DNA of 64,000 bases from 43-108 sp001915545 (GCA_902491215.1 CABUGV010000014.1:1-64000); one strand, 5' to 3'; positions 9,178-19,156 are shown, numbered from the stretch's first letter. Notes: a model not told the origin generated them from the sequence alone. A program made the numbers and translations.

Positions 9178-10869
9178 TCATTTAAGACTGATTTTCAAAA
9201 CCTTGCCACCCAAAGCTGGGAGATTGGTTTTGACGAGTCCGTCAGGTTCGAGCACAATGTTTTCGGTTTCTCCTGTGAGGAGGTCTGTAGCCTTGAACTT
9301 CTTGCATCTCGACTTGATTTTCAGGCACTCAAAGGCATGTGCAGGAATCTTGACACTGCAATCTGAACCGTTTTCATCGAAGTTTGCAATTACGATAATC
9401 AGTTCGTTGTCTTTCTTCCTTAGGAAAGCATACTGTCTGTTAGGATTGAACTGCTGATTGTCGTAGTTCACGTACATCACGTCGAAGAACTCACCTTCTT
9501 TAACAGCCTTTTCGCTGTTGCAGATATTGAGCACCTTCGCGTAGAAGCTTCTAAGTTCCTTTTCCTCGTCGTTCAGTTTCGCACCGTCAAACTTGCCGCC
9601 ATTTCTCCATCTCTTGATGGTGTCTATTGTCCAGTAGTCGAATATTGTTGTGCGACCGTCGCGACCGCTGAAGCCTTCTTCATCCATGCCTCTCTCTCCG
9701 AGTTCCTGTCCGAAGTAAACCATCATCGGATTCGTGTTCATCAGTGCAGAAACCAACATCGCCGCCTTGCCCTTTTTAGCGTTTCCCGAGAAGAAGTCCG
9801 ACGCAATTCTCTGTTCGTCGTGGTTCTCCAGGAAGTTGAGCATGTGTCCGGATATGTCGTTCACACTCTGCCAGCATCCGGTGATGCACGAAGCTGGTGC
9901 TCCGTTCATTACTGATTTCAGCGTGTCATATAAACCGACCTTGTCATACAGATAATCAAACTTACCGTTGAACAAGTAGTTTCTGTATTCATTCGGATTA
10001 TAAACCTCGGCAATGAATATCACCTTCGGATATTTCTCCTTAACCTGCGGAATTGCCCATCCCCAGAATTCGCATGGCACCATTTCTGCCATGTCGCATC
10101 TGAATCCGTCAATGTCCTTTCCTGCCCAAAACATCAGTATGTCGAGCATCTTGTGCCATGTGTTCGGGACTGGAGAGAAGTGTCTCTGTCCTCCGCCCAT
10201 ATAGTCGATGCCGTAGTTGAGCTTTACTGTTTCGTACCAGTCGTTTATGCATGGACTTTCGTTGAAACAGTCGTTGCCGGTAGCCTTTGCCGGACGTTCA
10301 ATGTATGGAGTACCGCTGTTGTCTCTTACGTCAAACTGTGGAGCGAAGTCTCTTCCCGGTATGTAGTAAAAATTGTTTTCTGTGCTGAATGCCATACCCT
10401 TGTTGTCCGTCTCACCGAGATCCTTGACTCCCTCTGGCTTGGCATCCGAACAGTATTGTCTGGCAACGTGGTTGGGAACGAAGTCTATTATGACCTTGAG
10501 GCCGGTTCTGTGCGTCCTTGCCACAAGATTCTGAAATTCCTTCATCCTGTCTTCCACCTTGACAGCCAGATCCGGATCTATGTCGTAATAGTCCTTGATG
10601 GCATACGGACTTCCGGCCTTGCCCTTCACCACAGCCTGATGGTCGCGCTTTATGCCGTATGTGCTGTAGTCTGTTTGTGTGGCATGTTCAATTATGCCGG
10701 TGTACCATATATGAGTACAACCAAGACCCTTGATATTTTCAAGAGCCTTGGTTGTAAAGTCAGCCATCTTACCACACCCGTTTTCTTCCAGTGTTCCGTT
10801 CTTTACGTTTTTCGTACCGTTGGCACCGAACAGACGGGTGAAAACCTGATAGATAACTATTTTGTCCAT
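9178..10869 (-). CDS. cytoplasmic GH13 alpha-amylase-family glycosidase
   Basis: This 563-residue GH13 enzyme lacks a signal peptide, so it probably acts on internal alpha-glucans or imported oligosaccharides. The (beta/alpha)8 motifs are in order: VIIDFVPNHVA (region I), GFRCDMAEM with the nucleophile Asp (region II), VIFIAEVYN with the acid/base Glu (region III) and FLENHDEQR with the transition-state Asp (region IV). An all-beta C-terminal domain follows. It lies 9 bp after fabD on the same strand, so the two are probably cotranscribed. The exact specificity (alpha-amylase, maltogenic or trehalose-type) cannot be assigned. Confidence 0.92.
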   Translation of the reverse strand: MDKIVIYQVFTRLFGANGTKNVKNGTLEENGCGKMADFTTKALENIKGLGCTHIWYTGIIEHATQTDYSTYGIKRDHQAVVKGKAGSPYAIKDYYDIDPDLAVKVEDRMKEFQNLVARTHRTGLKVIIDFVPNHVARQYCSDAKPEGVKDLGETDNKGMAFSTENNFYYIPGRDFAPQFDVRDNSGTPYIERPAKATGNDCFNESPCINDWYETVKLNYGIDYMGGGQRHFSPVPNTWHKMLDILMFWAGKDIDGFRCDMAEMVPCEFWGWAIPQVKEKYPKVIFIAEVYNPNEYRNYLFNGKFDYLYDKVGLYDTLKSVMNGAPASCITGCWQSVNDISGHMLNFLENHDEQRIASDFFSGNAKKGKAAMLVSALMNTNPMMVYFGQELGERGMDEEGFSGRDGRTTIFDYWTIDTIKRWRNGGKFDGAKLNDEEKELRSFYAKVLNICNSEKAVKEGEFFDVMYVNYDNQQFNPNRQYAFLRKKDNELIIVIANFDENGSDCSVKIPAHAFECLKIKSRCKKFKATDLLTGETENIVLEPDGLVKTNLPALGGKVLKISLK

Positions 10870-10878
10870 TATTGTTTT

Positions 10879-11775
10879 TTATTCAAGTCCGTGAGCTGTA
10901 ACAGCATCATTTCCTTTAGCAATTTTTACAATCATTCCCTGAAGAACCTTGCCTGGACCGCACTCTGTGAAATCTGTAGCACCGTCGGCAATCATGTTCT
11001 GAACCTCGTTTGTCCATCTTACAGGAGCTGTGAGCTGAGCGATGAGGTTCTTCTTGATTTCCTCTGGGTCAGTGTGAGGCTTAGCGTCTACATTCTGGTA
11101 AACTGGGCACTTAGGAGTGTGGAACTCTGTTGCTTCGATTGCAGATTCGAGTTCTTCCTTAGCCGGCTGCATGAGAGGAGAGTGGAATGCACCGCCTACC
11201 TTGAGTGGGAGAGCACGCTTTGCACCTGCTGCCTTAAGTTTCTCGCAAGCCTCGTTTACAGCTTCTATGTTTCCAGAGATTACAACCTGACCTGGGCAGT
11301 TGTAGTTGGCTGCAACAACGATGTTGCCTGGTTTGCTTACCTCAGCGCATACCTCTTCGATAGTTGCATCTGGGAGAGCGATGATAGCGGCCATTGTTGA
11401 AGGAGCAGCTTCGCAAGCCTTCTGCATTGCAAGTGCACGCTTGTAAACAAGCTTGAGTCCGTCCTCGAAAGAGAGAGCGCCGGCTGCAACGAGAGCCGAG
11501 AATTCGCCGAGAGAGTGACCTGCAGTCATTTCAGGCTTGAAGTCGTCGCCCATGCAGAGAGCAGAGATTACTGAGTGGAGGAATACAGCAGGCTGAGTAA
11601 CCTTTGTCTGCTTCAGTTCCTCGTCAGAACCTTCAAACATGATGTCTGTTATGTTGAAACCAAGTATTTCGTTTGCTTTGTCAAACAAATCCTTTGCTAC
11701 CTGATTGTTTTCGTACAGGTCTTTTCCCATACCGGTAAACTGAGCTCCCTGTCCAGGGAAAACAAATGCTTTCAT
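10879..11775 (-). CDS. fabD: malonyl-CoA--acyl carrier protein transacylase
   Basis: FabD loads malonyl groups onto acyl carrier protein for type II fatty-acid synthesis. The 298-residue protein has FPGQGAQFTGMG at the N-terminus, the active-site serine in GHSLGEFSAL, the His in GGAFHSPLM and the QNVDAKP block. Length is normal. A -7 box TATATTTG is present upstream (11813-11820). The GH13 gene is directly downstream. Confidence 0.96.
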   Translation of the reverse strand: MKAFVFPGQGAQFTGMGKDLYENNQVAKDLFDKANEILGFNITDIMFEGSDEELKQTKVTQPAVFLHSVISALCMGDDFKPEMTAGHSLGEFSALVAAGALSFEDGLKLVYKRALAMQKACEAAPSTMAAIIALPDATIEEVCAEVSKPGNIVVAANYNCPGQVVISGNIEAVNEACEKLKAAGAKRALPLKVGGAFHSPLMQPAKEELESAIEATEFHTPKCPVYQNVDAKPHTDPEEIKKNLIAQLTAPVRWTNEVQNMIADGATDFTECGPGKVLQGMIVKIAKGNDAVTAHGLE

Positions 11776-11812
11776 ATTATATAGTTTTTTTATTGGTTAT
11801 TTTAAATTGATG

Positions 11813-11845
11813 CAAATATAGCTATTTTGTTTTGATTTAGAGCAA
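11813..11845 (-). promoter_or_regulatory. possible fabD promoter
   Basis: On the minus strand TATATTTG (11820-11813) is preceded by TTG at 11845-11843 with a 22-bp spacer, slightly longer than the usual 19-21. A second TATATTTG sits at 11850-11843. Position 38 bp before the ATG is reasonable. Confidence 0.4.
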
Positions 11846-11866
11846 ATATACTCAAATGTATGATTT

Positions 11867-14800
11867 TCATCTTACAAGTATCTTACGTGCAGAGCCGTCT
11901 GAATACCGTACGATTATGAATCCTTTTTCCGGCTTTTCAAGTTTCATGCCCTGCAGGTTGTAATAACCAGTAATCTGTTTTTCACTGTCATCTTCAGCAG
12001 TGATGTCATCTAAGCCTGTGTCTTCCTTCTTGTCAGTTCTGAACGACATTTCCTCTCCGTAAGTCGTTTCCTTGGAAGTTTTCACGTACGTGCGGAATCG
12101 GTATTCAGTATCTTCCTTCAGATTTTCTACAGTCGCTTTCATGAGAGTTCCTTCTGACGTTATTGTTGATGCGCCGTTTCTGCTTTCTGTTCTTTCACGG
12201 GTATCGGCATTTTCAGCTGGCCAATATTCGAATCCTTGTTCTGTCACGTCGTCAGATCCTGGAAGTACAGCACCTTTAAGTGTTGCTGAATTGAATGTTA
12301 TTTCTGTAGGGGCATAGGTGTATACGATTGGTTCAAAGTATACGTAAGCATCGGACGTGCAGAAGGCTATCCAATCTCCGTAATACGTTATTCCCGAATC
12401 CGACTTATAGTAAGGACGATACTTGTAGTAAGTGTTTGAACTCAGATTGTTAAGTGAGCCGGCAATGATGCCGTTGTGTATCGGACAAGGTGATTGTGTG
12501 GAAGGCATTATGTCCGGTGCATCGTAGCGTCGCCATTCGAAGCCGAATCTGAGTGAATCATCATCTCCGTTGACAGATGCACTTATGATTGCCTTCTTGT
12601 CGCTCACAGCTTGCGCCGCCTGCGTTTCGAACTTGATGGCTTCGGTTGTGAATGAAATGTTTTTCAATTCTAATCCTCCTTCTTCAGTATTTACAAAATA
12701 AGTTTTTGTAAAACTTGTATTCGGATCTAATCCGTAGAGACGCAGCACGTCTTCTTCATTTTCGGCAAAACCTGAATTCACGTAAGTTGCATCGATGATG
12801 TCGTACGAACCATTGAGTATGCAATATGTACTTCCCAACTTCTTGTCGATGTTGATGCCGATATCTTTGGTGTTGAAAGTCTTGGATATAGAAGATACAC
12901 TTCCGTCACTAGTCGTCACGTTGAATGTTACGTAGCACGAACCGCCTGGTATGAGTCCGGTTATTGTCGTTTCGTCTCCGTCGCCATACTCGCCGAAATC
13001 TGTTTTCACAACTTCCGCATCTCCTCCGTATGTTCCCTTAAGCTTAACAGTGAGGTTTGTAGCTTCTTCCAGAATTATGTCGAGCACCATAGCTTCGGTG
13101 CTTACGGAAATATCGCCGCTGACGTCGCGTCCGAAAGCCTTTCCGCTTACATTTATCTTGTGTGTCGCGTTGGGTGCTGCTCCTGTGAATGTCACACTGC
13201 CGTTTTCTGCATTCTTGCTGATGCCGTTGAATGACGCTCCCTCAAGGCTGAAGAAGTCGTGCGAAGACAGGTTTATTGTTGATTGGGTAGTTTTCGTAAG
13301 TACAATTGCACGCACATCCTCATACTGATAGTACCTTTCAACTGCCGCCGGCGAAGTCAATATATGTGCATCTTTCGGCAAATAAAAAGCTTCGTCAGGG
13401 AATGAAATGATATTCTTCAGATTCGTACATTCGCCGAATGTTGTATATCCTATCTCTTTTATGTTGTTGGGGATATTTGCAAAAACAATGCTTTCGCATC
13501 CGTAGAATGCAAAATCGTTTATTTTCTCGATTGTTTCCGGCACATAAAGGTCGCTGACAACGTTGCCGTTCAGTTTGAGCACATGAGCATACATGAGCGG
13601 GTTGGAGCTTCCGTCAAACTGGATTGTACACCACAACGCCATATCTCTCATGTCGACATATTTCATGTTGGTGCAGTTGAGGAACGCATATCTATCCATG
13701 ATTCTTACAGATTCAGGAATAGTCACCGAGGTGAAACCTTCGCCTCCTGCAAATGTATACCTCTTTAGCTTTTCAATATCGCCAGGTATCACCAGATCTT
13801 TAACCTCGCTGTTGTCGACATAGAGCCTGTGGGCGTTGTACAGCGGATTTGCATATTCGTTTTCCCAGTTTATCGTACACCACTGAGACAAATCTGTAAT
13901 CCATACACCTTCAAGTCTTGTACATCCTTTGAAAGCATTATTTCCTACGATGGCAAGAGTAGGAGCCGCATGAACAGATTTGAGTCCGTTGCATCCTTCG
14001 AACGCATTCTTTTCTATTGTGTAAACCGTATTTCCAAGAACCAGTTCTTCAATAAATCCCATATTCTTGAACCATGGCTTAACGGTATTTGTGTTGAGAG
14101 TTACTTTTTTCAGATTTGTACAGCTGGCGAAAGTGCTGTCGCCAATGTTGGTGATTAAGTTGGGTATCACTACCGATTCTATGCTTCCGCATCCGTAGAA
14201 AGCATAATCATTCAGTGCCGTGGTTGTCGATGGAAGTTCAAGCGATTTGAGCAATTCACCGTTTACGTACATATTCCTTGCATAGTACAAAGGATTTGCA
14301 AAGTAGCGTGTATATACGTCCGTGAAATTGTCGCTGAAGTCAATCTTGTACCACGAACTCAAATCCTTCACATTTATTCCCGTAAGTGATGCGCATTCAG
14401 CAAAAGCGCCACCACCGATTTTTTCAACGTTTTCAGGAATTGTGACAATTGCCAAGGCATCACATCTATTGAATGCCAGGCGACCTATGAAAGTTACGGA
14501 GGTCGGAATGTCTATAGATGCAAGAACTTTGCATCCGCTGAAGGCCGATTCGCCAATTGTAGTCAGTGATTCGGACAACTTTATAGAAGCGAGGCTTACA
14601 CATGATGCAAAAGCACTCTTATTGATTGATGTTACAGAATTAGGTATTGATATCTCTTTGAGATTCTTGCAAGTAGAAAATGCAGATTCATCAATCACTT
14701 CAATAGATGACGGCAAGGTTATAGATGAAAATATGCCGTTCAAGAAAGCTTTTTTTCCTATTCTCTTGATTGTGTTGGGCAATGTGAACGACTGCACATT

Positions 14801-15385
14801 GCTGTATGAGAAATAATCGTCAGGAATCTCATTATAACCATTCCCAAGTGTAATTTTTGATATGGTACATTTCTTGAAAGGGTTCGTATCGTATGTAAAC
14901 ACCCTTCCCAGTTGTAGACTTTCCAACGGGCAATACTCGAACAGAGGACCGCTCCTGTATATTTCATGCCGGTTGCTGTCGTATATAATAAAGTCGCTGA
15001 GACTGATGTTGCTTTCCCCGTCTTCGAACACCACCTCCTTCAATGCCGTGCATTCCTTGAAGGCATCGCCTCCAATCTTTATTATAGAGTTCGGAATTGT
15101 CAAGGAAATAAGATTTTCGCATCCGGTGAAAGCTTCCGCTGAAATTTCTTCAACGCTGTATGTTGTTCCGTCGTTGCTTATACTCGAAGGAATTACCATA
15201 TTCCCCCTATAGTATTTGTCGTTCTGATACAGATGTCTGTATGTCACCCTCGCTTTGTTCCCGCTCAACAGGTCATAGGCAATGTCATCTATTATCACAT
15301 CGTATGCATTGACGCATTCCCCAATAGCCACGAATGCAATCATTGCTGAAAGCATTCTTGCTTTAATTACTGAAAGTATCTTCAT
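11867..15385 (-). CDS. BspA-like leucine-rich-repeat surface protein
   Basis: The 1172-residue secreted protein starts with a signal peptide (about residues 1-27). From about residue 75 to 700 it is built of LRR_5/BspA-type repeats of about 23 residues, with recurrent units such as AFYGCGSIESVVIPN and AFEGCNGLKSV, interrupted by SLSSWY/DLSQWC insert modules. About residues 700-1130 form several Ig/fibronectin-like domains (for example TEYRFRTYVKTS). The tail GYYNLQGMKLEKPEKGF ends in RKILVR, a C-terminal module common on secreted Bacteroidetes proteins and possibly a sorting signal. BspA-type proteins bind host matrix or other bacteria; the ligand here is unknown. It is preceded by a tandem promoter array. 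Confidence 0.9.
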   Translation of the reverse strand: MKILSVIKARMLSAMIAFVAIGECVNAYDVIIDDIAYDLLSGNKARVTYRHLYQNDKYYRGNMVIPSSISNDGTTYSVEEISAEAFTGCENLISLTIPNSIIKIGGDAFKECTALKEVVFEDGESNISLSDFIIYDSNRHEIYRSGPLFEYCPLESLQLGRVFTYDTNPFKKCTISKITLGNGYNEIPDDYFSYSNVQSFTLPNTIKRIGKKAFLNGIFSSITLPSSIEVIDESAFSTCKNLKEISIPNSVTSINKSAFASCVSLASIKLSESLTTIGESAFSGCKVLASIDIPTSVTFIGRLAFNRCDALAIVTIPENVEKIGGGAFAECASLTGINVKDLSSWYKIDFSDNFTDVYTRYFANPLYYARNMYVNGELLKSLELPSTTTALNDYAFYGCGSIESVVIPNLITNIGDSTFASCTNLKKVTLNTNTVKPWFKNMGFIEELVLGNTVYTIEKNAFEGCNGLKSVHAAPTLAIVGNNAFKGCTRLEGVWITDLSQWCTINWENEYANPLYNAHRLYVDNSEVKDLVIPGDIEKLKRYTFAGGEGFTSVTIPESVRIMDRYAFLNCTNMKYVDMRDMALWCTIQFDGSSNPLMYAHVLKLNGNVVSDLYVPETIEKINDFAFYGCESIVFANIPNNIKEIGYTTFGECTNLKNIISFPDEAFYLPKDAHILTSPAAVERYYQYEDVRAIVLTKTTQSTINLSSHDFFSLEGASFNGISKNAENGSVTFTGAAPNATHKINVSGKAFGRDVSGDISVSTEAMVLDIILEEATNLTVKLKGTYGGDAEVVKTDFGEYGDGDETTITGLIPGGSCYVTFNVTTSDGSVSSISKTFNTKDIGINIDKKLGSTYCILNGSYDIIDATYVNSGFAENEEDVLRLYGLDPNTSFTKTYFVNTEEGGLELKNISFTTEAIKFETQAAQAVSDKKAIISASVNGDDDSLRFGFEWRRYDAPDIMPSTQSPCPIHNGIIAGSLNNLSSNTYYKYRPYYKSDSGITYYGDWIAFCTSDAYVYFEPIVYTYAPTEITFNSATLKGAVLPGSDDVTEQGFEYWPAENADTRERTESRNGASTITSEGTLMKATVENLKEDTEYRFRTYVKTSKETTYGEEMSFRTDKKEDTGLDDITAEDDSEKQITGYYNLQGMKLEKPEKGFIIVRYSDGSARKILVR

Positions 15386-15470
15386 ACAATTAGATTTTGG
15401 TTAAATAGTAATGAAATATTTGTTGTATAATCGCTTTTGTTGATTTGTTCACCCGTATGTGATTCGTTTG

Positions 15471-15690
15471 CAAATATAGTGAAAGGTGAGCGCAGAGGCA
15501 AGCGAAAACATTTTTGTTTTGGATTGCATATGCCGAACCGCATCCTATATTATGAAAATATAGTGAAAGATGAGCGCAGAGGCAAGTGAAAACATTCTTG
15601 TTTTATATTGCGTATGCCGAACCGCATCCTATATTATGCAAATATAATGAAAGGAGAGTGCAGGGCAAGCGAAAACATTTTTGTTTGCTG
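15471..15690 (-). repeat. 2.6 tandem copies of an 84-bp unit containing promoter elements
   Basis: Units at 15471-15554, 15555-15638 and 15639-about 15690 share most bases (for example GAGCGCAGAGGCAAGYGAAAAC and GCCGAACCGCATCCTATATTATG). On the minus strand unit 1 reads TTG-N20-TATATTTG, unit 3 reads TTG-N19-TATATTTG and unit 2 has TATATTTT in the -7 position. The unit nearest the gene ends 86 bp before the LRR gene start, so the array reads as stacked promoters for that gene. Confidence 0.8.
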
Positions 15691-15710
15691 TATGCTTTTT
15701 GCTGAAGTGT

Positions 15711-15752
15711 ATAAAAACAAAAAAAAGGAATGAGTCTTTCGACCCATTCCTT
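15711..15752 (-). terminator. rho-independent terminator of the thrS-infC-rpmI-rplT operon
   Basis: On the minus strand AAGGAATGGGTC, loop GAAA, GACTCATTCCTT forms a 12-bp stem with one G-U pair and a GNRA-type tetraloop, followed by a long T-run. It lies 22 bp after the rplT stop codon. Confidence 0.9.
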
Positions 15753-15773
15753 AAAACCATATTTCAGAATGAT

Positions 15774-16118
15774 TTATTTCACTTTCTCAACGATAGCCTT
15801 GAATGCTTCGTAGTGGTTCATTGCAAGGTTGGCGAGAGTCTTGCGGTTGATCTCGATTCCAGCCTTGTGGAGAGCACCCATGAGCTGTGAATAAGACATG
15901 CCTTCCATTCTTGCAGCTGCGTTGATACGCTGAATCCACAGTGCGCGGAAGTCACGCTTCTTGCGCTTGCGTCCTACGTATGCATATGTCAAACCCTTCT
16001 CATACGCATTTTTTGCAACTGTCCAAACGTTCTTGCGAGCGCCGAACTGGCCTTTGACACGCTTTAAAATCTTCTTTCTTCTTGCTCTTGAAGCAACGTG
16101 GTTTACTGATCTTGGCAT
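15774..16118 (-). CDS. rplT: 50S ribosomal protein L20
   Basis: This 114-residue protein is the normal length for bL20, an early 23S rRNA-binding assembly protein. The sequence MPRSVNHVASRARRKKILKRVKG and the block LWIQRINAAARMEGMSYS are characteristic. It is last in the conserved infC-rpmI-rplT unit and is followed by a terminator with a GAAA tetraloop. Confidence 0.98.
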   Translation of the reverse strand: MPRSVNHVASRARRKKILKRVKGQFGARKNVWTVAKNAYEKGLTYAYVGRKRKKRDFRALWIQRINAAARMEGMSYSQLMGALHKAGIEINRKTLANLAMNHYEAFKAIVEKVK

Positions 16119-16236
16119 AATTTTGAATCTTTTTGAATGCTAGCGCCACCTTAATCTTCCCAGATGGTGAACTTTAGGCTAAACACTCTGTTAAACATTT
16201 TTTTGTTAGTTAAAATCTTTTGCTCGTCACAGTTTT

Positions 16237-16434
16237 TTAACGAAGTGTAAGACAATCGCGAACCTGCTTGCGGTTAGCCTTTACAACATTTGTTGAATGA
16301 TCGAGGTTTCTCTTCTGCTTCTTAGTCTTCTTTGTCAGAATGTGACTGTGGTAAGCGTGCTGTCTTTTGATTTTTCCTGTGCCTGTGAGCTTGAAGCGCT
16401 TCTTTGCGGCAGATTTAGTTTTAACTTTTGGCAT
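16237..16434 (-). CDS. rpmI: 50S ribosomal protein L35
   Basis: bL35, 65 residues from the start MPKVKTKSAAKKRFKLTGTG. The open frame extends 21 codons upstream, but the family always begins at MPK, so the internal ATG at 16434 is used. The very basic composition and position between infC and rplT confirm the assignment. Confidence 0.97.
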   Translation of the reverse strand: MPKVKTKSAAKKRFKLTGTGKIKRQHAYHSHILTKKTKKQKRNLDHSTNVVKANRKQVRDCLTLR

Positions 16435-16516
16435 TTTTTTTTGATATTTAATTATTACTGTAATTGGTGGCAACGTATATACCAGGACGTTACGCACACA
16501 TAATTTTCTTTAGTTC

Positions 16517-17143
16517 TTATTCTTCAGCCTCGCCGTCTGTTTCAGCTTCAGCCTTGGCGCTTGCTTCCTTGGCTTTCTCCTCTGTCTTTGCCGGTTTCGG
16601 CTGTGCCTTCTTAGGTGTACCAGGCTTCTTCGGTGCAAGCATGATGCTCATACGCTTTCCTTCGAGTATCGGCATGCTCTCCACCTTGGCAATTTCCTCA
16701 AGGTCGTTTGCGAATCTCAGAAGGAGCACTTCGCCCTGTTCCTTGAATAGGATGGAGCGTCCTTTGAAGAATACGTAGGCCTTTACCTTGTTGCCGTCGT
16801 TGATGAATTCCTGAGCATGTTTCAGCTTGAAGTTGTAGTCGGCATCAGCTGTCTGAGGTCCGAAACGTATTTCCTTAACTTCCACTTTGACCTGCTTGGC
16901 CTTCATGTCCTTTGCCTTCTTCTTCAGCTGGTAAAGGAACTTTGAGTAGTCAATAAGTCTACAAACTGGAGGAACGGCATTAGGTGAAATTTCTACAAGA
17001 TCAACGCCTTTCTCTTCTGCCAATTGTATCGCCTTGCTAGTCGGTATTACTGTCGACTCTATATCGTCACCTACGATTCGAACTTCGCGTACTCGTATCT
17101 GTTCATTTACGCGATACTGTTGCTTTTTATTGTCAAATTTCAT
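16517..17143 (-). CDS. infC: translation initiation factor IF-3
   Basis: IF-3 binds the 30S subunit and checks start codon and initiator tRNA. The 208-residue protein has the N-domain (YRVNEQIRVREVRIVGDD), the lysine-rich linker (YQLKKKAKDMKAKQVKVEVKEIRFGP) and the C-domain. A 35-residue Lys/Glu/Ala-rich tail, common in Bacteroidetes IF-3, extends the end. It starts 69 bp after thrS and is 82 bp before rpmI, within the conserved translation operon. Confidence 0.97.
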   Translation of the reverse strand: MKFDNKKQQYRVNEQIRVREVRIVGDDIESTVIPTSKAIQLAEEKGVDLVEISPNAVPPVCRLIDYSKFLYQLKKKAKDMKAKQVKVEVKEIRFGPQTADADYNFKLKHAQEFINDGNKVKAYVFFKGRSILFKEQGEVLLLRFANDLEEIAKVESMPILEGKRMSIMLAPKKPGTPKKAQPKPAKTEEKAKEASAKAEAETDGEAEE

Positions 17144-17212
17144 TAAGTTTGAGATTTTTCCTCTGTTTGTTTTAAATGTTGTTAATAATACGTTTATTTC
17201 CGAGGCGCAAAG

Positions 17213-19156
17213 TTAGAAATTTTCTGTTATATTGCGCACTTCTTCGTTGATTTTATTTGCAAAATCCTCAAATTTCATGCTTCCCTGGTCGCCTTCGCCC
17301 TGTTTTCTTACTGAAACAGTGCCTTCAGCCATTTCCTTTTCACCTACGACGAGCATGTAAGGTATTCTCTTGAGCTCGTTGTCGCGGATCTTTCTTCCGA
17401 TCTTCTCGTTGCGTGTGTCAACTGTAGATCTTACGTCAACCGAGTTGAGATACTTGTTGACCTTCTCTGCATATTCGTTGAATTTTTCAGAGATAGGAAG
17501 GATGACAACCTGATCTGGTGTGAGCCAGAGAGGGAAGTGTCCGGCAGTGTGTTCGATGAGCACGGCTGTAAATCTTTCGAGCGAACCGAACGGAGCTCTG
17601 TGAATCATTACAGGGCGATGCTTCTCGTTGTCGGCACCTGTGTATTCGAGCTTGAAGCGCTCAGGCAAGTTGTAGTCAACCTGAATTGTACCCAACTGCC
17701 AGCGGCGTCCGATGGCATCCTTCACCATGAAGTCGAGCTTAGGACCGTAGAAGGCTGCTTCGCCGTATTCAACCTTTGCGTTAAGGCCTTTTTCCTTGCA
17801 GGCTTCAACGATTGCTGTTTCTGCCTTGTCCCAAACCTCGTCGCTTCCGATGTACTTCTCCTTGTCGTTAGGGTCGCGCAGAGAAATCTGTGCTTCGAAG
17901 TCCTTGAAGTTGAGTGCCTTGAAGATGATGTTGATGATGTCCATTACGCGCAGGAACTCATCCTTCACCTGGTCAGGACGGCAGAAGATGTGTGCATCGT
18001 CCTGTGTGAACGAACGAACACGTGTCAATCCGTGGAGCTCTCCGCTCTGCTCGTATCTGTATACGGTACCGAACTCGGCGATGCGCAGAGGCAGATCCTT
18101 GTATGAGCGAGGCTGCCAAGCGTAGATTTCGCAGTGGTGAGGGCAGTTCATCGGTTTGAGCATATATTCCTCGCCATCTTCAGGAGTGTGTATAGGCTGG
18201 AATGAATCTTTGCCGTAGTGATCGTAGTGTCCTGAAGTGACATACAGGTTCTTGCCACCGATGTGCGGAGTGATAACTTCCTGATATCCGTATCTCTTCT
18301 GTATCTTTCTCAAGAAGTTCTGGAGGCTGATTCTCAGTGCTGTTCCTTTCGGCAACCAGATTGGCAGACCTTTACCTACCTTCTCTGAGAACATGAAGAG
18401 TTCCATTTCCTTACCGATCTTTCTGTGGTCGCGCTTCTTAGCCTCTTCAACCTTTGCGATATATTCGTCGAGCATCTTCTTCTTAGGGAATGATACTCCG
18501 TATATACGTGTCATCATCGGACGTTTCTCGTCGCCTCTCCAGTAAGCGGCTGCAACCGACATCACCTTCACTGCCTTGATCTTCTCAGTGCTTGTGAGGT
18601 GCGGACCCTTGCAGAGGTCAGTATAGTTGCCCTGAGTGTAGGTTGTGATGTGTCCGTCTTCGAGCTCCTCAATGAGTTCGTTCTTGTATGTCTGTCCTCT
18701 TTCGCCGAAGAATTTGAGAGCGTCCTCCTTTGAAATTTCGTTTCTCACGAGGCTTTCCTTTCTCTGTACGAGTTCCTGCATCTTCTTCTCGATTTTCTCG
18801 AAGTCGGCGTCGCTTATCTTAACGCCTTCAGCAGGCATCACGTCGTAGTAGAATCCGTTTTCTATTGCCGGACCTATACCGAACTGTATTCCAGGGTAGA
18901 GTTCCTGCAGTGCCTCAGCCATGAGGTGAGCCGATGTGTGCCAGAATGCATGCTTGCCTTCTTCGTCGTCCCACTTGTAGAGAACGAATGCCGCATCCTC
19001 GTTGATAGGGCGGTTCAGTTCTGTTGTTTCGCCGTTGACGCCGCATGCCAGCACGTCCTGTGCCAGACGCGGGCTTATGCTTTCTGCAATCTGCAGTCCT
19101 GTTACTCCTGCCTCGTATTCACGTACGGAGTTGTCTGGAAAAGTAATCTTTATCAT
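17213..19156 (-). CDS. thrS: threonine--tRNA ligase
   Basis: The 647-residue class II synthetase shows all expected parts: the N-terminal TGS domain (about 1-60), the editing domain with the HTSAHLMAEAL zinc/editing motif near 73, the catalytic core with MNCPHHCEIY (zinc-binding Cys) and YRYEQSGELHGLTRVRSFTQDDAHIF (motif 2), and the C-terminal anticodon-binding domain. No T-box or leader hairpin was recognised in the 169 bp upstream. It leads the infC-rpmI-rplT operon. Confidence 0.98.
   Translation of the reverse strand: MIKITFPDNSVREYEAGVTGLQIAESISPRLAQDVLACGVNGETTELNRPINEDAAFVLYKWDDEEGKHAFWHTSAHLMAEALQELYPGIQFGIGPAIENGFYYDVMPAEGVKISDADFEKIEKKMQELVQRKESLVRNEISKEDALKFFGERGQTYKNELIEELEDGHITTYTQGNYTDLCKGPHLTSTEKIKAVKVMSVAAAYWRGDEKRPMMTRIYGVSFPKKKMLDEYIAKVEEAKKRDHRKIGKEMELFMFSEKVGKGLPIWLPKGTALRISLQNFLRKIQKRYGYQEVITPHIGGKNLYVTSGHYDHYGKDSFQPIHTPEDGEEYMLKPMNCPHHCEIYAWQPRSYKDLPLRIAEFGTVYRYEQSGELHGLTRVRSFTQDDAHIFCRPDQVKDEFLRVMDIINIIFKALNFKDFEAQISLRDPNDKEKYIGSDEVWDKAETAIVEACKEKGLNAKVEYGEAAFYGPKLDFMVKDAIGRRWQLGTIQVDYNLPERFKLEYTGADNEKHRPVMIHRAPFGSLERFTAVLIEHTAGHFPLWLTPDQVVILPISEKFNEYAEKVNKYLNSVDVRSTVDTRNEKIGRKIRDNELKRIPYMLVVGEKEMAEGTVSVRKQGEGDQGSMKFEDFANKINEEVRNITENF

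Noticed and set aside
10153..11400. 415-codon plus-strand open frame opposite fabD and the GH13 gene
   Set aside because: It spans two well-identified minus-strand genes and reads as composition-driven Cys/Val-rich sequence.
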